64,000 bases of DNA from Rheinheimera pacifica (GCF_900108485.1 NZ_FNXF01000001.1:186001-250000), one strand, 5' to 3'; positions 17,528 through 26,389 are shown, counted from the first letter of the stretch. Notes: generated by a model not told the origin, from the letters alone. Made by a program: numbers and translations.

Positions 17528-18459
17528 TTTACAGGTATTTGTGCAGTTTTACGCTGGCGTATTAGTTTTAATAGCTGCGGCAGCATCAGGCCCAGCAACA
17601 CAACCGCCATACCGGTAACCTGAATAGATGTGACCTTTTGCCCCATCAGCAATGCTGTTAACGCAGCGCACACCGGAATTAAGTTGAAAAATAATGCCGC
17701 AGGCGCCGAACCCAGCCGCTGCACCGCATTTAAGAAAAATAAATACCCTATTACAGTGCCAAACACGCCGATATAAAACACCGCCAATACTCCCTGCAGC
17801 GGCAGTTGCAACAGTTCCGTAATCGGATGAATATCGCCCTGGATACTGTTAAAGCCCAGAATAAAGGCATCGCCTGCTAACATGCTGATTAACGTAAAAG
17901 GCAGCAGTGGCAACCAGGTAGTCATTTTTTGTGACGCCGTGGTGTAGGCCGACCATAACAGCATAGCGGCGATAATGGTGATGTCGCCGCGGTTAAACTC
18001 AAACTGCAGCAGCGCTTGCCAACTGCCTTTGGTAATAACCAGCAATACGCCGGCTAAGCCTATTACCAGGCTGACACTTTGTGAGCGGCTAAGCCACTTG
18101 CGTGACAGGGCCGCGACCAATAATGAGGTAACTAACGGGCTTAATGCCATCACCAGTGCGCCATTAGTGGCGGCAGTATGCTTCACACCGGTAAACAGTA
18201 ATAAATTAAAGCCGCCGACACCCACCAGGCTGATGGCGATCAACCAGGTATATTGCTGCCAGGCCAGGGTTGGCCAACGTTCACCCTTAAGCAGTATGTA
18301 GCCCAGCAAACACAGAGCAGCGATGCTGAAGCGCCACACTACCAGGGAGTTTTGTGACATCTGATCCAGCACCAGCTTTGACACAGGAAACACGCTGCCC
18401 CAGCAAAAGATACTGATTAACAATAATAAAATGGTAACGAATGGCGATTGGCGGCTCAT
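17521..18459 (-). CDS. EamA/DMT family drug or metabolite exporter
   Basis: The 312-residue inner-membrane protein has about ten hydrophobic helices arranged as two EamA repeats. The first begins at FVTILLLLISIFCWGSVFPVSKLVL and has TAATNGALVMALSPLVTSLL; the second begins near GDITIIAAMLLWSAYTTASQKM and ends with LGSAPAALFFNLIPVCAALTALL. Members export amino acids, metabolites or drugs, and the substrate here is unknown. The ATG at 18459 starts the first helix; the longer frame adds 29 residues that resemble an upstream region and lacks a site. The gene is divergent from a LysR regulator, a common local-control arrangement. Confidence 0.85.
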   Translation of the reverse strand: MSRQSPFVTILLLLISIFCWGSVFPVSKLVLDQMSQNSLVVWRFSIAALCLLGYILLKGERWPTLAWQQYTWLIAISLVGVGGFNLLLFTGVKHTAATNGALVMALSPLVTSLLVAALSRKWLSRSQSVSLVIGLAGVLLVITKGSWQALLQFEFNRGDITIIAAMLLWSAYTTASQKMTTWLPLLPFTLISMLAGDAFILGFNSIQGDIHPITELLQLPLQGVLAVFYIGVFGTVIGYLFFLNAVQRLGSAPAALFFNLIPVCAALTALLMGQKVTSIQVTGMAVVLLGLMLPQLLKLIRQRKTAQIPVNQ

Positions 18460-18539
18460 GGTATTGCTCTGGCAGTTTAACTTGCCGTATAGTTTATTTG
18501 TTTCATAAATAAAATAAATATCAACTAACAGCAGGTTAA

Positions 18540-19448
18540 GTGCCAAAAATGAAACCTAACTATTCTTTGGATGATATGCGGCTGTTTTGGCTGGTGGCAC
18601 AAGCCGGAAGTTTTCGCCAGGCGGCAGAGCAGGTAGGTATTCCGCCGTCTACGCTAAGCCGGCGCATTAATGCGCTGGAACAAGCGCTGGGGTTACGCTT
18701 GCTGCACCGCGATGCGCATCGTATTAACCTGACCGGCACCGGCCAGCAATATTTACAGCGCTGCGGCCCTTTGTTTAGCGAGCTGAATGATATTTCCGGT
18801 GACTTGCAGGCGGAGAAACATGAGCCTGCCGGTTTGCTGCGTATTGCAGTACCGGTAAATACCACTTACCGCTGGCTGGCGGGCGCATTGAATCAGTTTC
18901 AGTTACGTTATCCCAAGATTGATTTAGACATTCGCATGTCAAACTGGGTTATTGATGTTGGTGAACATGCTATTGATTTGGCGATCCGCGTAGGCGAGCC
19001 GGCACTGCAAGGCTGGATCGCCAGGCCACTAACCAATGTGCAATCGTTACTGTGTGCCGGCAATCAGGCTACGCAATGGCATCACATTCAGCACCCGTCT
19101 GAGCTGATAAACTATCCGCTGGTTGTCAGCAGCCCGATTAATGTCTGGCGTTTTGAGCATCAGCAACGCCGCGAGTCCTTTGACTTTCGCCCGCAGGGCA
19201 ATGTCCGGCTGTTTGTTGACGATATGAATATTGCCATGCAGGCGGTTGAAGCCGGCGTAGGTATTGGTTATTTGCCGCGCCGGGTGGTGCAGGAGCATAT
19301 GCAGCAGGGCAGGCTGGTTGCGTTGGCCACAGACTGGCTGGGGCCGTTGCGTAAAACCTATCTGTTATACCGCGACCGCGATAATCAACCCCTGCGCCTG
19401 CGTTTGCTTATTGAATATCTGCTGCAAGCCGCACCGGCAGAGTATTAG
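18540..19448 (+). CDS. LysR family transcriptional regulator
   Basis: The 302-residue protein has an N-terminal winged helix-turn-helix (YSLDDMRLFWLVAQAGSFRQAAEQVGIPPSTLSRRINALEQALGLRLLHRDAHRINLTGTG) and a C-terminal periplasmic-binding-type effector domain (LLRIAVPVNTTYRWLAG; GIGYLPRRVVQEHM). It groups with the AaeR/DmlR-like branch, in which regulators often control a divergent gene. That would be the adjacent DMT exporter, 80 bases away. The start is either GTG at 18540, with AGG four bases before it, or ATG at 18549; the difference is three residues. Its last codons overlap the end of the convergent lyase gene by four bases. Confidence 0.88.
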   Translation: MPKMKPNYSLDDMRLFWLVAQAGSFRQAAEQVGIPPSTLSRRINALEQALGLRLLHRDAHRINLTGTGQQYLQRCGPLFSELNDISGDLQAEKHEPAGLLRIAVPVNTTYRWLAGALNQFQLRYPKIDLDIRMSNWVIDVGEHAIDLAIRVGEPALQGWIARPLTNVQSLLCAGNQATQWHHIQHPSELINYPLVVSSPINVWRFEHQQRRESFDFRPQGNVRLFVDDMNIAMQAVEAGVGIGYLPRRVVQEHMQQGRLVALATDWLGPLRKTYLLYRDRDNQPLRLRLLIEYLLQAAPAEY

Positions 19449-20239
19449 TGCGGCTGGCTGAATAGCTGATTCAAGCCGGCATAAGTTAACGCTTGTTCTT
19501 CCAATTGTTCAATCTGCAAAAAGCTGCGGCAGGCTTGCTGATAGTAGTTGTAGCATTGTAAAAACAAAGCCGGCCCGCTGCTGATGCGTTTTACTCCGGC
19601 TTCATTCAATGTGTTATGCGTTGCGTCTGCCGGCCACCCCATCAGATTAATTGGCAATGTCAGTTGCCGGTGCAGCTGTGTTACTGCGGCTAAATCAGTT
19701 AACCCCGGTATAAAAGCGCCATCGGCTCCGGCTTGCTGATACCGCTTTAACCGGGTTATGCACTCATCGACTGCGGCATCAGCGTTGCACAGTTGGCTCA
19801 GATAAACATCGGTTCTGGCGTTGATAAACAGCGGTATTCCGGCCAGTAACTGACGGCATGCCGTAATTTTTTCAGCTAATTGCTCCGGCTTATCACGGCC
19901 ATCTTCCAGGTTAATGCCGGCGATACCGGCTTGCGCCAATTGTTTCACCAACTGTGCTACCTGCCGAGGATCATCGCTGTAGCCTTGTTCAATATCAATA
20001 CTCAGCGGCACTGTACTCACCCGGAGCAAGCGCTGTACTGCTGCTATCAGTTCAGTAGCCGGTAAAGCGGAACCGTCGGCATAGCCCAGCGACCATGCCA
20101 GCGCTGCACTGGAGGTCGCCACGGCGACTGCACCTTGTTGCTGCGCCAGCATCAGGCTGGCTGCGTCCCAGACATTGACCAGAATAAAGGGTTGTGATTG
20201 TTGATGTAATTGCATAAAACGTTGCACTGCTGCCGACAT
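19445..20239 (-). CDS. Isocitrate lyase/PEP mutase family protein
   Basis: The 264-residue TIM-barrel protein belongs to the PEP mutase/isocitrate lyase superfamily, cutting or rearranging C-C or P-C bonds next to a carboxylate with Mg2+. The segments FILVNVWDAASLMLAQQQGAVAVATSSAALAWSLGY, then SIDIEQGY (metal-binding acids), AGINLEDG and NARTDVYL follow the family order. The loop that carries the catalytic cysteine in true isocitrate lyases (KKCGH) is absent, as in oxaloacetate hydrolase or decarboxylase-like members. The true reaction cannot be told from this alone. The gene is convergent with the LysR gene. A folded repeat element separates it from the next gene upstream. Confidence 0.82.
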   Translation of the reverse strand: MSAAVQRFMQLHQQSQPFILVNVWDAASLMLAQQQGAVAVATSSAALAWSLGYADGSALPATELIAAVQRLLRVSTVPLSIDIEQGYSDDPRQVAQLVKQLAQAGIAGINLEDGRDKPEQLAEKITACRQLLAGIPLFINARTDVYLSQLCNADAAVDECITRLKRYQQAGADGAFIPGLTDLAAVTQLHRQLTLPINLMGWPADATHNTLNEAGVKRISSGPALFLQCYNYYQQACRSFLQIEQLEEQALTYAGLNQLFSQPH

Positions 20240-20426
20240 AATGATTCTCCTGTCTGATGTGTCAGCAGTATGCTAAATAAGAAACCCGGTGATGTCTGGC
20301 CATATCCGGCACTGACCAGTAAATAGTATTTAAGTTATTGCGATGGGTATTTTTTCACAGTAGTAAAACCAAAGGTTGTAACCCTGAAAAGTAGATTTAC
20401 CACCTGACTGGGAACTGCTTTGATCT

Positions 20427-20523
20427 GAAGTAACAGGCTCTGTTAGCGCAGCCATAGAGTGTCTGACCGAAGGCGATAGCCTGAGGGAGTTGCTATGGCG
20501 AGCACATCAGAGTCTGTTGCTTC
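20427..20523. repeat. 97-base folded intergenic element with repeated G-A internal loops
   Basis: The outer arms GAAG, ACAG and CTCTG pair with CAGAG, CTGT and CTTC. A middle stem GCCATAG (20451-20457) pairs with CTATGGC (20493-20499). The tip is AGGC-GATA-GCCT, flanked on both sides by GA against GA, then CC against GG, then again GA against GA. Tandem G-A mismatches are typical of structured RNA. No protein is encoded. It lies just downstream of the M14 peptidase gene, whose stop is at 20532. Confidence 0.65.
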
Positions 20524-20531
20524 GCGTTTAA

Positions 20532-21458
20532 TCAGCTTTTTTGCTGCAGTAAATAATCCAGCGCGCCAATAATAGCGGCTACCTGGGCCTGAATACATTG
20601 CTCCGGCGTGGTGCTTGGGCTGTCCGGGTACACTTCTGTAGTGCTAACCAGCGGTGCATCGGTTACGCTGCCACATAAACCCAGGCTGGCTTTGGCATAG
20701 TTAATTACGCCAAATTGAGCAATTTTCTCGCCAATTAACTCGCCGTTTTCACCAGCTTCGGCGATATGCGTCACCTTAGCTACGCTGTCGATAATAGCTT
20801 TCTGCAACGCCGGGCAGGGGTGTTCGGTGTCATCTACCGTGTAATAGCCATCGGGGATATTCCAGTTTTTGTTCACCGTGCCATCGCGTGCCGCTTTGGC
20901 AGGGCGAAACTCGCTGTTATCCGAGTCTGTAGTTTCGTGGAGGTCAATATGCAGCGCAAACGAGGTATTCAGACCAGCCAGATACTGCCTTACCTGTTGT
21001 GCTTCTGTTGCCTTGCCATCAGAACTAAAACTGCGGTTCGGATCTATCGCCTCGGGGTTCCAGCGGTTGATAGTTTCATAACCCCAGGGGCTGATACAGG
21101 GCAACACCAATACGTTTACTTTGTCGCTGTATGCTTTGGCCATGGTTTGTAAAAACCGCAGTGCACCATGCACTCCACTGGTTTCATAACCATGCACACC
21201 ACCGCTTACTAAAATAGTGGGTTTATCGCTTTGCCAGTTGCGGCTTTTTACCGCATACAGCGGGTAGGTTTTGCCGCAAACCTGCTGATAATTCAGCTCG
21301 CCGTATTGCTCAATATCAAACTCAGTTTGCAGTGCTTCTATAGCCGGTAATACCTCGTCGAAGAAACTGCGTTTTATCTGTTGTTCGCTAAGCCACTGCG
21401 TTTTTTCTGCTTCGCCCCAGGGCTGACCGACAGTGCCAATATGGTAGATAGTGTTCAT
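20532..21458 (-). CDS. M14-type zinc carboxypeptidase family protein
   Basis: The 308-residue protein has the M14 metallocarboxypeptidase plan. GGVHGYETSGVHGALRF supplies the first zinc histidine and glutamate (HGYE). INRWNPEAIDPNRSF carries the N-P-D/N-R motif, and ALHIDLHETT the second zinc histidine. A late glutamate in HIAEAGENGE is a candidate catalytic base. It has no signal peptide, so it probably acts in the cytosol on peptides or amidated small molecules. The family also contains succinylglutamate desuccinylase/aspartoacylase relatives, so deacylase activity is possible. It seems to be a single-gene unit; a folded repeat follows it. Confidence 0.8.
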   Translation of the reverse strand: MNTIYHIGTVGQPWGEAEKTQWLSEQQIKRSFFDEVLPAIEALQTEFDIEQYGELNYQQVCGKTYPLYAVKSRNWQSDKPTILVSGGVHGYETSGVHGALRFLQTMAKAYSDKVNVLVLPCISPWGYETINRWNPEAIDPNRSFSSDGKATEAQQVRQYLAGLNTSFALHIDLHETTDSDNSEFRPAKAARDGTVNKNWNIPDGYYTVDDTEHPCPALQKAIIDSVAKVTHIAEAGENGELIGEKIAQFGVINYAKASLGLCGSVTDAPLVSTTEVYPDSPSTTPEQCIQAQVAAIIGALDYLLQQKS

Positions 21459-21590
21459 GCGTATTCCTGTAATAAAGGCCGCCAGCGGCAGCGTAAAACA
21501 TGGCTCAACTATACCATTGATGCTGCCACAACGGCCATTACCGCTGCATTTAACTTGTTCAGAACGCCGTTTACCGCAGTATTAATATAG

Positions 21591-21637
21591 TTAGCTTGCT
21601 AAGTATATTGTCAGCCATATAATACTTAGCATGCTAA
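21591..21637 (+). promoter_or_regulatory. Paired palindromic operators of the marR gene
   Basis: TTAGC-TT-GCTAA (21591-21602) and TTAGC-AT-GCTAA (21626-21637) are near-identical palindromes whose centres are 35 bases apart. In 18 bases including flanks, one site is the reverse complement of the other but for one base. They bracket the predicted -10 element, as expected for a MarR dimer repressing its own operon. Confidence 0.85.
21596..21623 (+). promoter_or_regulatory. Predicted sigma-70 promoter of the marR-hlyD-DUF2955 operon
   Basis: A perfect -10 element TATAAT lies at 21618-21623, with a weak -35 TTGCTA at 21596-21601 and a 16-base spacer. The -35 lies within the first operator palindrome and the second palindrome lies just after the -10, so bound repressor would block polymerase. 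Confidence 0.7.
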
Positions 21638-21655
21638 CTAATTTATGGGCATGTA

Positions 21656-22147
21656 ATGACTGAAATAACCAACTTAACCGAGATGAAAGCTATGCTCAAA
21701 GTGCCGCTGGGTAACCAGATTGGGCGGGTGCATCGCTTATGGCGCAGTGCTATTACTGCGTCGGTGCAATCGCTGGGTATGACCGAAGCGCGCTGGACAG
21801 CGATGTTGCACCTGAAAATGTTGGGCGAAGGCGCTACCCAACAAGCACTGGCGCAGGAGCTGGGTATCGAAATGCCGTCGCTAAGCCGTACCCTTAGCCA
21901 GCTGGTAGAGCAGGATATGCTGCAGCGCCAGCCACACCCTACCGATAAAAGAGCGCAGTGTTTGTATTTCACCGCAACCGGACAGCAGATGCTGGCGAAG
22001 CTGATTGAGCGCACTATGCAAATCCGCCAGGCGCTGTACCAGGATTTAACCCCGGCTGCGGTACAGCAGTTAATGCAGTCGTTAGACATTATGGAGCGTA
22101 ACGCCCGTACTTTGCTGCTTGCTACCGCTACAGAGAATAAAGCATGA
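21656..22147 (+). CDS. MarR family transcriptional regulator
   Basis: The 163-residue protein has the MarR winged helix: WTAMLHLKMLGEGATQQALAQELGIEMPSLSRTLSQLVEQDMLQR, then the wing HPTDKRAQCLYFTATG. MarR proteins are dimeric repressors released by phenolic or lipophilic ligands. Two matching palindromes in its promoter indicate autorepression of the operon. Its TGA overlaps the ATG of the next gene (ATGA), so regulator, membrane fusion protein and DUF2955 permease are translated from one message. An in-frame second ATG at codon 10 is a possible alternative start. Confidence 0.9.
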   Translation: MTEITNLTEMKAMLKVPLGNQIGRVHRLWRSAITASVQSLGMTEARWTAMLHLKMLGEGATQQALAQELGIEMPSLSRTLSQLVEQDMLQRQPHPTDKRAQCLYFTATGQQMLAKLIERTMQIRQALYQDLTPAAVQQLMQSLDIMERNARTLLLATATENKA

Positions 22148-23208
22148 CACCGGATCAGATTTTTAAACGCTGGGTGCAGGGCGCTTTAGCGGTATTTGTT
22201 ATGGCCTTTGCCTATTTTATTTGTGCAGATATCTGGATGCCGCTAAGCACCCAGGCACGGGTAATGCACCCTGTGGTGGGCATAGCGCCCGACGTGAGCG
22301 GCCAGGTAACGCAAGTGCTGGTGCAAAACAACCAGCCGGTAAAAGCCGGTGATACGTTGTTTACGTTGGATCAGCGCGCTTACGTGCTGGCGGTAGACAA
22401 AGCCGAACTGGCGCTGGAAGCGGCAAAGCAGGAAAACGCCCAACTGGAGGCCGCTATTGCCGCAGCCCGCGCCAGTGTAACGGCGTATCAGGCCAGCGCC
22501 GATGAACTGGCGTTGGAAGTAAAGCGGCTGGGGCAGCTTATTGGCAGCAAAAGCGTATCGCAGCAGTTAGTTGATCAAACCCGGGCCAATTACACCGGTG
22601 CTTTGGCACAGGTAGAGGCCGCTAAAGCCCAGGTAAACGAGCTGATGGTACGCCGCGGGGCCAGCGGTGATGACAACCTGTTGCTGCGCCAGGCCTGCAA
22701 TAATTTAGCCAATGCCAGGCTAAACCTGCAGTACACCGCTGTGCAGGCCAAAGTAGATGGCGTTATAAGCAACCTGCAACTGGTACCCGGCAACTATGCC
22801 ACTGCCGGTAAAGCGCTGGCTGCGCTGGTGGCAGCGAAAGCCGATATTATTGCCGATTTTCGTGAAAAATCGCTGATGAAGGTTAGCGTTGGTACTACGG
22901 CCAGCGTCATGTTTGACAGCTTGCCAGGCCAGGTGTTTGCGGCCACGGTAGCGTCGGTTGATGCCGGGGTTAAAGACGGCCAGTTGCCGGCCGATGGCAG
23001 CCTGGCTAACCCGGAAAGTTCTGATCGCTGGGTGCGCGATGCCCAGTATCTGCGTTTGCATCTGGCATTAAAGGATAATGATCAGGTGCTGGCAGCTTTA
23101 CCCAGCGGCGCACGTGCCACGGTGCAGTTGTATCCTGTAAGCGGCCCGGCCCGCTGGTTGGGGCAGGTGCAGGCGCGGTTTATCAGCCTGCTGCATTATA
23201 TCTATTAA
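22144..23208 (+). CDS. HlyD/EmrA-type membrane fusion protein of an efflux system
   Basis: The 354-residue periplasmic adaptor is anchored by one N-terminal transmembrane helix (WVQGALAVFVMAFAYFICADIWMPL). It has the biotinyl-lipoyl half-motif VVGIAPDVSGQVTQVLVQNNQPVKAGDTLFTLD, a long coiled-coil hairpin rich in alanine and glutamate (about residues 75-175), the second lipoyl half VDGVISNLQLVPGNYA and a beta-barrel domain. With the downstream DUF2955 membrane protein it resembles the AaeA-AaeB type of aromatic-acid exporter. Regulation by the MarR repressor suggests export of aromatic or lipophilic compounds. No outer-membrane channel gene is present, so a shared TolC is likely. Confidence 0.9.
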   Translation: MTPDQIFKRWVQGALAVFVMAFAYFICADIWMPLSTQARVMHPVVGIAPDVSGQVTQVLVQNNQPVKAGDTLFTLDQRAYVLAVDKAELALEAAKQENAQLEAAIAAARASVTAYQASADELALEVKRLGQLIGSKSVSQQLVDQTRANYTGALAQVEAAKAQVNELMVRRGASGDDNLLLRQACNNLANARLNLQYTAVQAKVDGVISNLQLVPGNYATAGKALAALVAAKADIIADFREKSLMKVSVGTTASVMFDSLPGQVFAATVASVDAGVKDGQLPADGSLANPESSDRWVRDAQYLRLHLALKDNDQVLAALPSGARATVQLYPVSGPARWLGQVQARFISLLHYIY

Positions 23209-23217
23209 GGTAGCGCT

Positions 23218-24270
23218 ATGTCTTCGCCCCTGAGCATTACGCCACAAAAATTACAGTTAAGCAGTAACGATCTGCGCCAGTGTTTGCGTATTGCGTTTGC
23301 CGGTACTTTGGGTTTTGTGCTGTGCAAGCTAATGGGCTGGAGTTACGGTACTTTTTTTGTCGTTAACCCCATGTTATTGCTGGGGCTGGTACCGGTGCTT
23401 AATGCCCATATACTGCGCCAGTTTATTGCCAGTACGTTGTTTGTCAGTATCAGCATTTTGATATTGCAGGGCCTGTTTGGTGACAAACCACTGGCGATGA
23501 CACTGCTGGTTATTTTGCAGTTTGGCTTTTTATTTCGCTGCATGACACGTGGCGTCAATTTTCTGTTTGGCGCCATGACCATGGTGGGCTTATCCATGCA
23601 GCTGCACTTTGCCAGTTATCCGGCGCCTGTTACCCAGGTCAGCGATATTGTGATGTCTAACCTGGTGGCCGGTGCTGTTACGCTGTTTATTACCTTTTTA
23701 ATGTATACCCTGTTTCCGGACACCACACCACGGCAAGGGCGGCAGCTGCCGGTTAAACCGCTAAGTAACCAGCGCCATGAGGTGATCCTGGCTACCACTG
23801 TGGCGACCTTATCGTTTTTGGTATTTCAAAGCTTTGATCTGGTTGATTCACTGTCAGCGCAGGTGGCATCGGTGCTGGTATTGTTTCCGCTGAACTGGCA
23901 CGGTGCCGGTAAAGCCGGCTGGAACCGGGCAATCGGCACTTTAGTGGGCTGTAATGTTGGGTTGTTGATCCAACTGCTGCTGTATAACCATGCCGGCGTG
24001 CTGCTGTTTGTCGCGTTGGCAATGTGGCTAAGCATCATGCTGTTTGCCCGGCATCATATGTTTGAAGGCGGCCAGGCCGGTGCCGGTTTTGGCGCTATGA
24101 CCACAATGGGCATTTTATTTGGCCAGTATCTTACGCCAGAAAAAGATCTGGTATACAGCGCGCTGTATCGCTTTAGCTCGGTGGCTATTTCAGTGATCTG
24201 TACCTTAATTGCTGTGTATCTTATGCACCAGTTACTCAACCGCTTTAGCGCTACGCGGCTGCAAACATAG
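23218..24270 (+). CDS. DUF2955 membrane protein, FUSC/AaeB-like exporter component
   Basis: The 350-residue integral membrane protein has two blocks of hydrophobic helices, about residues 25-165 and 190-340, split by a hydrophilic loop (DTTPRQGRQLPVKP). The start LRQCLRIAFAGTLGFVLCKLMGWSYGTFFVVNPMLLLG is typical of DUF2955 and of the related FUSC proteins such as AaeB, with the second block echoing the first (SAQVASVLVLFPLNWHGAGKAGWNRAIGTLVGCNVG). DUF2955 genes are commonly coupled with an HlyD gene, as here, nine bases upstream. It is the presumed pump of the operon. A strong terminator follows the stop codon. Confidence 0.85.
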   Translation: MSSPLSITPQKLQLSSNDLRQCLRIAFAGTLGFVLCKLMGWSYGTFFVVNPMLLLGLVPVLNAHILRQFIASTLFVSISILILQGLFGDKPLAMTLLVILQFGFLFRCMTRGVNFLFGAMTMVGLSMQLHFASYPAPVTQVSDIVMSNLVAGAVTLFITFLMYTLFPDTTPRQGRQLPVKPLSNQRHEVILATTVATLSFLVFQSFDLVDSLSAQVASVLVLFPLNWHGAGKAGWNRAIGTLVGCNVGLLIQLLLYNHAGVLLFVALAMWLSIMLFARHHMFEGGQAGAGFGAMTTMGILFGQYLTPEKDLVYSALYRFSSVAISVICTLIAVYLMHQLLNRFSATRLQT

Positions 24271-24296
24271 CGGTTTATGGGCTGACGCTATAAAGC

Positions 24297-24321
24297 AAAA
24301 AGACCCCGGGCGGGGTCTTTT
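24297..24321. terminator. Bidirectional terminator between the DUF2955 and alpha/beta hydrolase genes
   Basis: AAAAGACCCC and GGGGTCTTTT form a perfect ten-pair stem with loop GGGC, giving a T run on either strand. It serves the rightward efflux operon (stop 24270) and the leftward hydrolase gene (stop 24337). Confidence 0.92.
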
Positions 24322-24336
24322 CTGCGGGCTGTTTAC

Positions 24337-25350
24337 TTATTTCAGATGGTCCTTCAGCTCGCGGCCGGCCTGGTCTAAGGCGTCCTGCACTGCCGGTACG
24401 TCGCTTAACACATTCAGCAAGCCAAAGTCGTGGATCATGCCGTTGTAGCGCACTGTAGTTACGGTTACCCCGGCGGCATTCAGGTGGCGGCCATAAGCTT
24501 CGCCTTCATCACGCAGCACGTCCATTTCAGCCGTTTGGATTAACGCCGGTGGTAAGCCCTTTAACTGCTCAGGGGTAGCACGCAGTGGCGAAGCGTAAAT
24601 GTCGTTGCGCTGCTCCTGGCTGGTGGTGTAGTTATCCCAAAACCACTGCATCATATTACGGGTTAAAAAGTGGCCCTCAGCATAAGTTTGATACGAGGTA
24701 TTGTTAAAGCTGGCATCGGTTACCGGCCACAGCAGCAACTGGAACTTCAGCGCCGGGGTGCCGGCTTCTTTAGCTTTTAACGCCACTACTGCGGCCATGT
24801 TACCACCAACGCTGTTACCGGCTACCGCTAAACGGCTGCCATCAACGCCAATCTCTTTACCATGTTGTGCCACCCATTTGGTTGCTGCATACGCCTGGTT
24901 AATCGCCGTTGGGTATTTGGCTTCCGGTGATGGCGTGTAATCAACATACACTGCTACGGCACCTGAGCGCTGTACTAAGTCACGGATTAAACGCTCGTGA
25001 GTAGGAAAATCCCCCAACACCCAGCCACCACCGTGGAAGAACATAAAGGCCGGTAACGTACCTTTAGCTCCCTGTGGTTTTACAATCACCAGTTTTATGC
25101 TCTGGCCATCTACATTAATGGTTTTTTCGCTGACATTGGCTGCCGACAAAGTAGCGCCTTGTTGCGCCCCCACCAGCACAGCACGGGCATCGGCTACGGA
25201 TAATTGCTCCAGTGGCTTACCGCCGCCCTGGGCTAACGCATTTAAAAAGCCCTGGGTCTGGGTTTCAACACCCGGTGAACCAGCTGCAAACGCATTGCCG
25301 ATACTTAAGGCTAACAGGCTGGCTGTGATAACTGTATTTAATGTTTTCAT
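24337..25350 (-). CDS. Secreted alpha/beta hydrolase, HSL-type esterase
   Basis: The 337-residue protein starts with a signal peptide (MKTLNTVITASLLALSIGNAFA). The hormone-sensitive-lipase motif HGGGWVLGD forms the oxyanion hole. The nucleophile elbow is GNSVGG (serine in AVAGNSVGGNMAA), with the late acid in EMDVLRDEGEAYG and histidine in GMIHDFGLL. These mark a carboxylesterase/lipase for short-chain esters, acting in the periplasm. It is followed, in transcription order, by the shared terminator. A second exported hydrolase gene lies 69 bases upstream on the same strand, so they probably form one unit, divergent from an AraC regulator. Confidence 0.88.
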   Translation of the reverse strand: MKTLNTVITASLLALSIGNAFAAGSPGVETQTQGFLNALAQGGGKPLEQLSVADARAVLVGAQQGATLSAANVSEKTINVDGQSIKLVIVKPQGAKGTLPAFMFFHGGGWVLGDFPTHERLIRDLVQRSGAVAVYVDYTPSPEAKYPTAINQAYAATKWVAQHGKEIGVDGSRLAVAGNSVGGNMAAVVALKAKEAGTPALKFQLLLWPVTDASFNNTSYQTYAEGHFLTRNMMQWFWDNYTTSQEQRNDIYASPLRATPEQLKGLPPALIQTAEMDVLRDEGEAYGRHLNAAGVTVTTVRYNGMIHDFGLLNVLSDVPAVQDALDQAGRELKDHLK

Positions 25351-25419
25351 GGTAGTGTCCTCAATCTATTCAGTTCGTTTAACGTTAATATCGGTTCAGT
25401 GTGCCGTAGTTAGTGGCGG

Positions 25420-26217
25420 TTATTTCGTGGTGGCCGTGGCTGCTTCAATAATCAGCGCGGCGACTTTATCGGGATGAGATGTCATTACCACATGAGACGC
25501 ATCCGGCACTTCAACAATTTTTTTCGCCTTAGCACGCTGTGCCATAAATTTCATTGCAACCGCCGGAATATTCTTGTCGGCAGTGCCATAAATAGCCCAT
25601 GACGGTATTGTGTGCCACGCAGGTTGGCCGGCGGGCTCTGTTAATGCCAATTCAGTAATAGGGCGCTGGGTAGCGGCCATCAGTACGGCGTCGGCCGCCG
25701 GTACATCGGCAGCAAACTGCTTACCGAATTTGTCTTGTTGGATGTATAAGTCTTTATTGCCATCTTTAAGCACTACCGGCGCTGCCAGTGTCGGGCCTAA
25801 CGTGCTGCCCGGGTAACGGCCAGACAATTCCAGTACCGTTTCGCCTTGCTCCGGGGCAAAGGCAGCAACATATACCAGGGCGGTAATATTAGTGTTGTCC
25901 TTTACAGCGTTGCTGATTACCGCACCACCGTACGAGTGGCCAACCAGTACAACCGGGCCGCGGGTTTGTTTTACCAGGTCGGCAACGTAATCTGCATCGC
26001 CACTTAAACTGCGCAGCGGGTTAGCAACAGCAACCACCGGGTAGCCTTGTTGCAGCAGGTTAGCGGCTACGCCGTTCCAGCTGGACGATTCAGCAAAGGC
26101 GCCATGTACCAGCACGACAGTGGGTTTGTCTGCGGCAAAGGCAAAGGCGGCACTGCTTAATGTTAAAGCTGTAGTAGCAACAGCAGCGGCGATGTGGCGA
26201 AATTTGAACTTAGTCAT
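25420..26217 (-). CDS. Exported alpha/beta hydrolase with GHSYGG nucleophile elbow
   Basis: The 265-residue protein has a signal peptide ending near AFAFA. The core begins PTVVLVHGAFAESSSWNGVAANLLQQGYPVVAVANPL, has the nucleophile elbow VGHSYGGAVIS, and ends with an acid-histidine pair around PDASHVVMTSHPDKV. It matches the small alpha/beta hydrolases related to plant salicylate esterase/hydroxynitrile-lyase-like proteins (COG0596). A substrate cannot be named. It shares the orientation of the HSL-type hydrolase downstream and is divergent from the AraC-type gene at 26390, which may regulate both. Confidence 0.85.
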   Translation of the reverse strand: MTKFKFRHIAAAVATTALTLSSAAFAFAADKPTVVLVHGAFAESSSWNGVAANLLQQGYPVVAVANPLRSLSGDADYVADLVKQTRGPVVLVGHSYGGAVISNAVKDNTNITALVYVAAFAPEQGETVLELSGRYPGSTLGPTLAAPVVLKDGNKDLYIQQDKFGKQFAADVPAADAVLMAATQRPITELALTEPAGQPAWHTIPSWAIYGTADKNIPAVAMKFMAQRAKAKKIVEVPDASHVVMTSHPDKVAALIIEAATATTK

Positions 26218-26389
26218 AATGTATTCCTTTTCAGTTAATAGTGTTTTCGTTGGTTAACGTCATGCCTAAAGTGGCGTACTGCTTAGCTTCAATTCAGTTG
26301 CAAGCGTTGGGAGTATATTAGGCGGTTAATCTTGTCTTTTGGCGTCATATTGTCTAAATTATGATGCAGATAGTCTAAATGGAGGTGAT

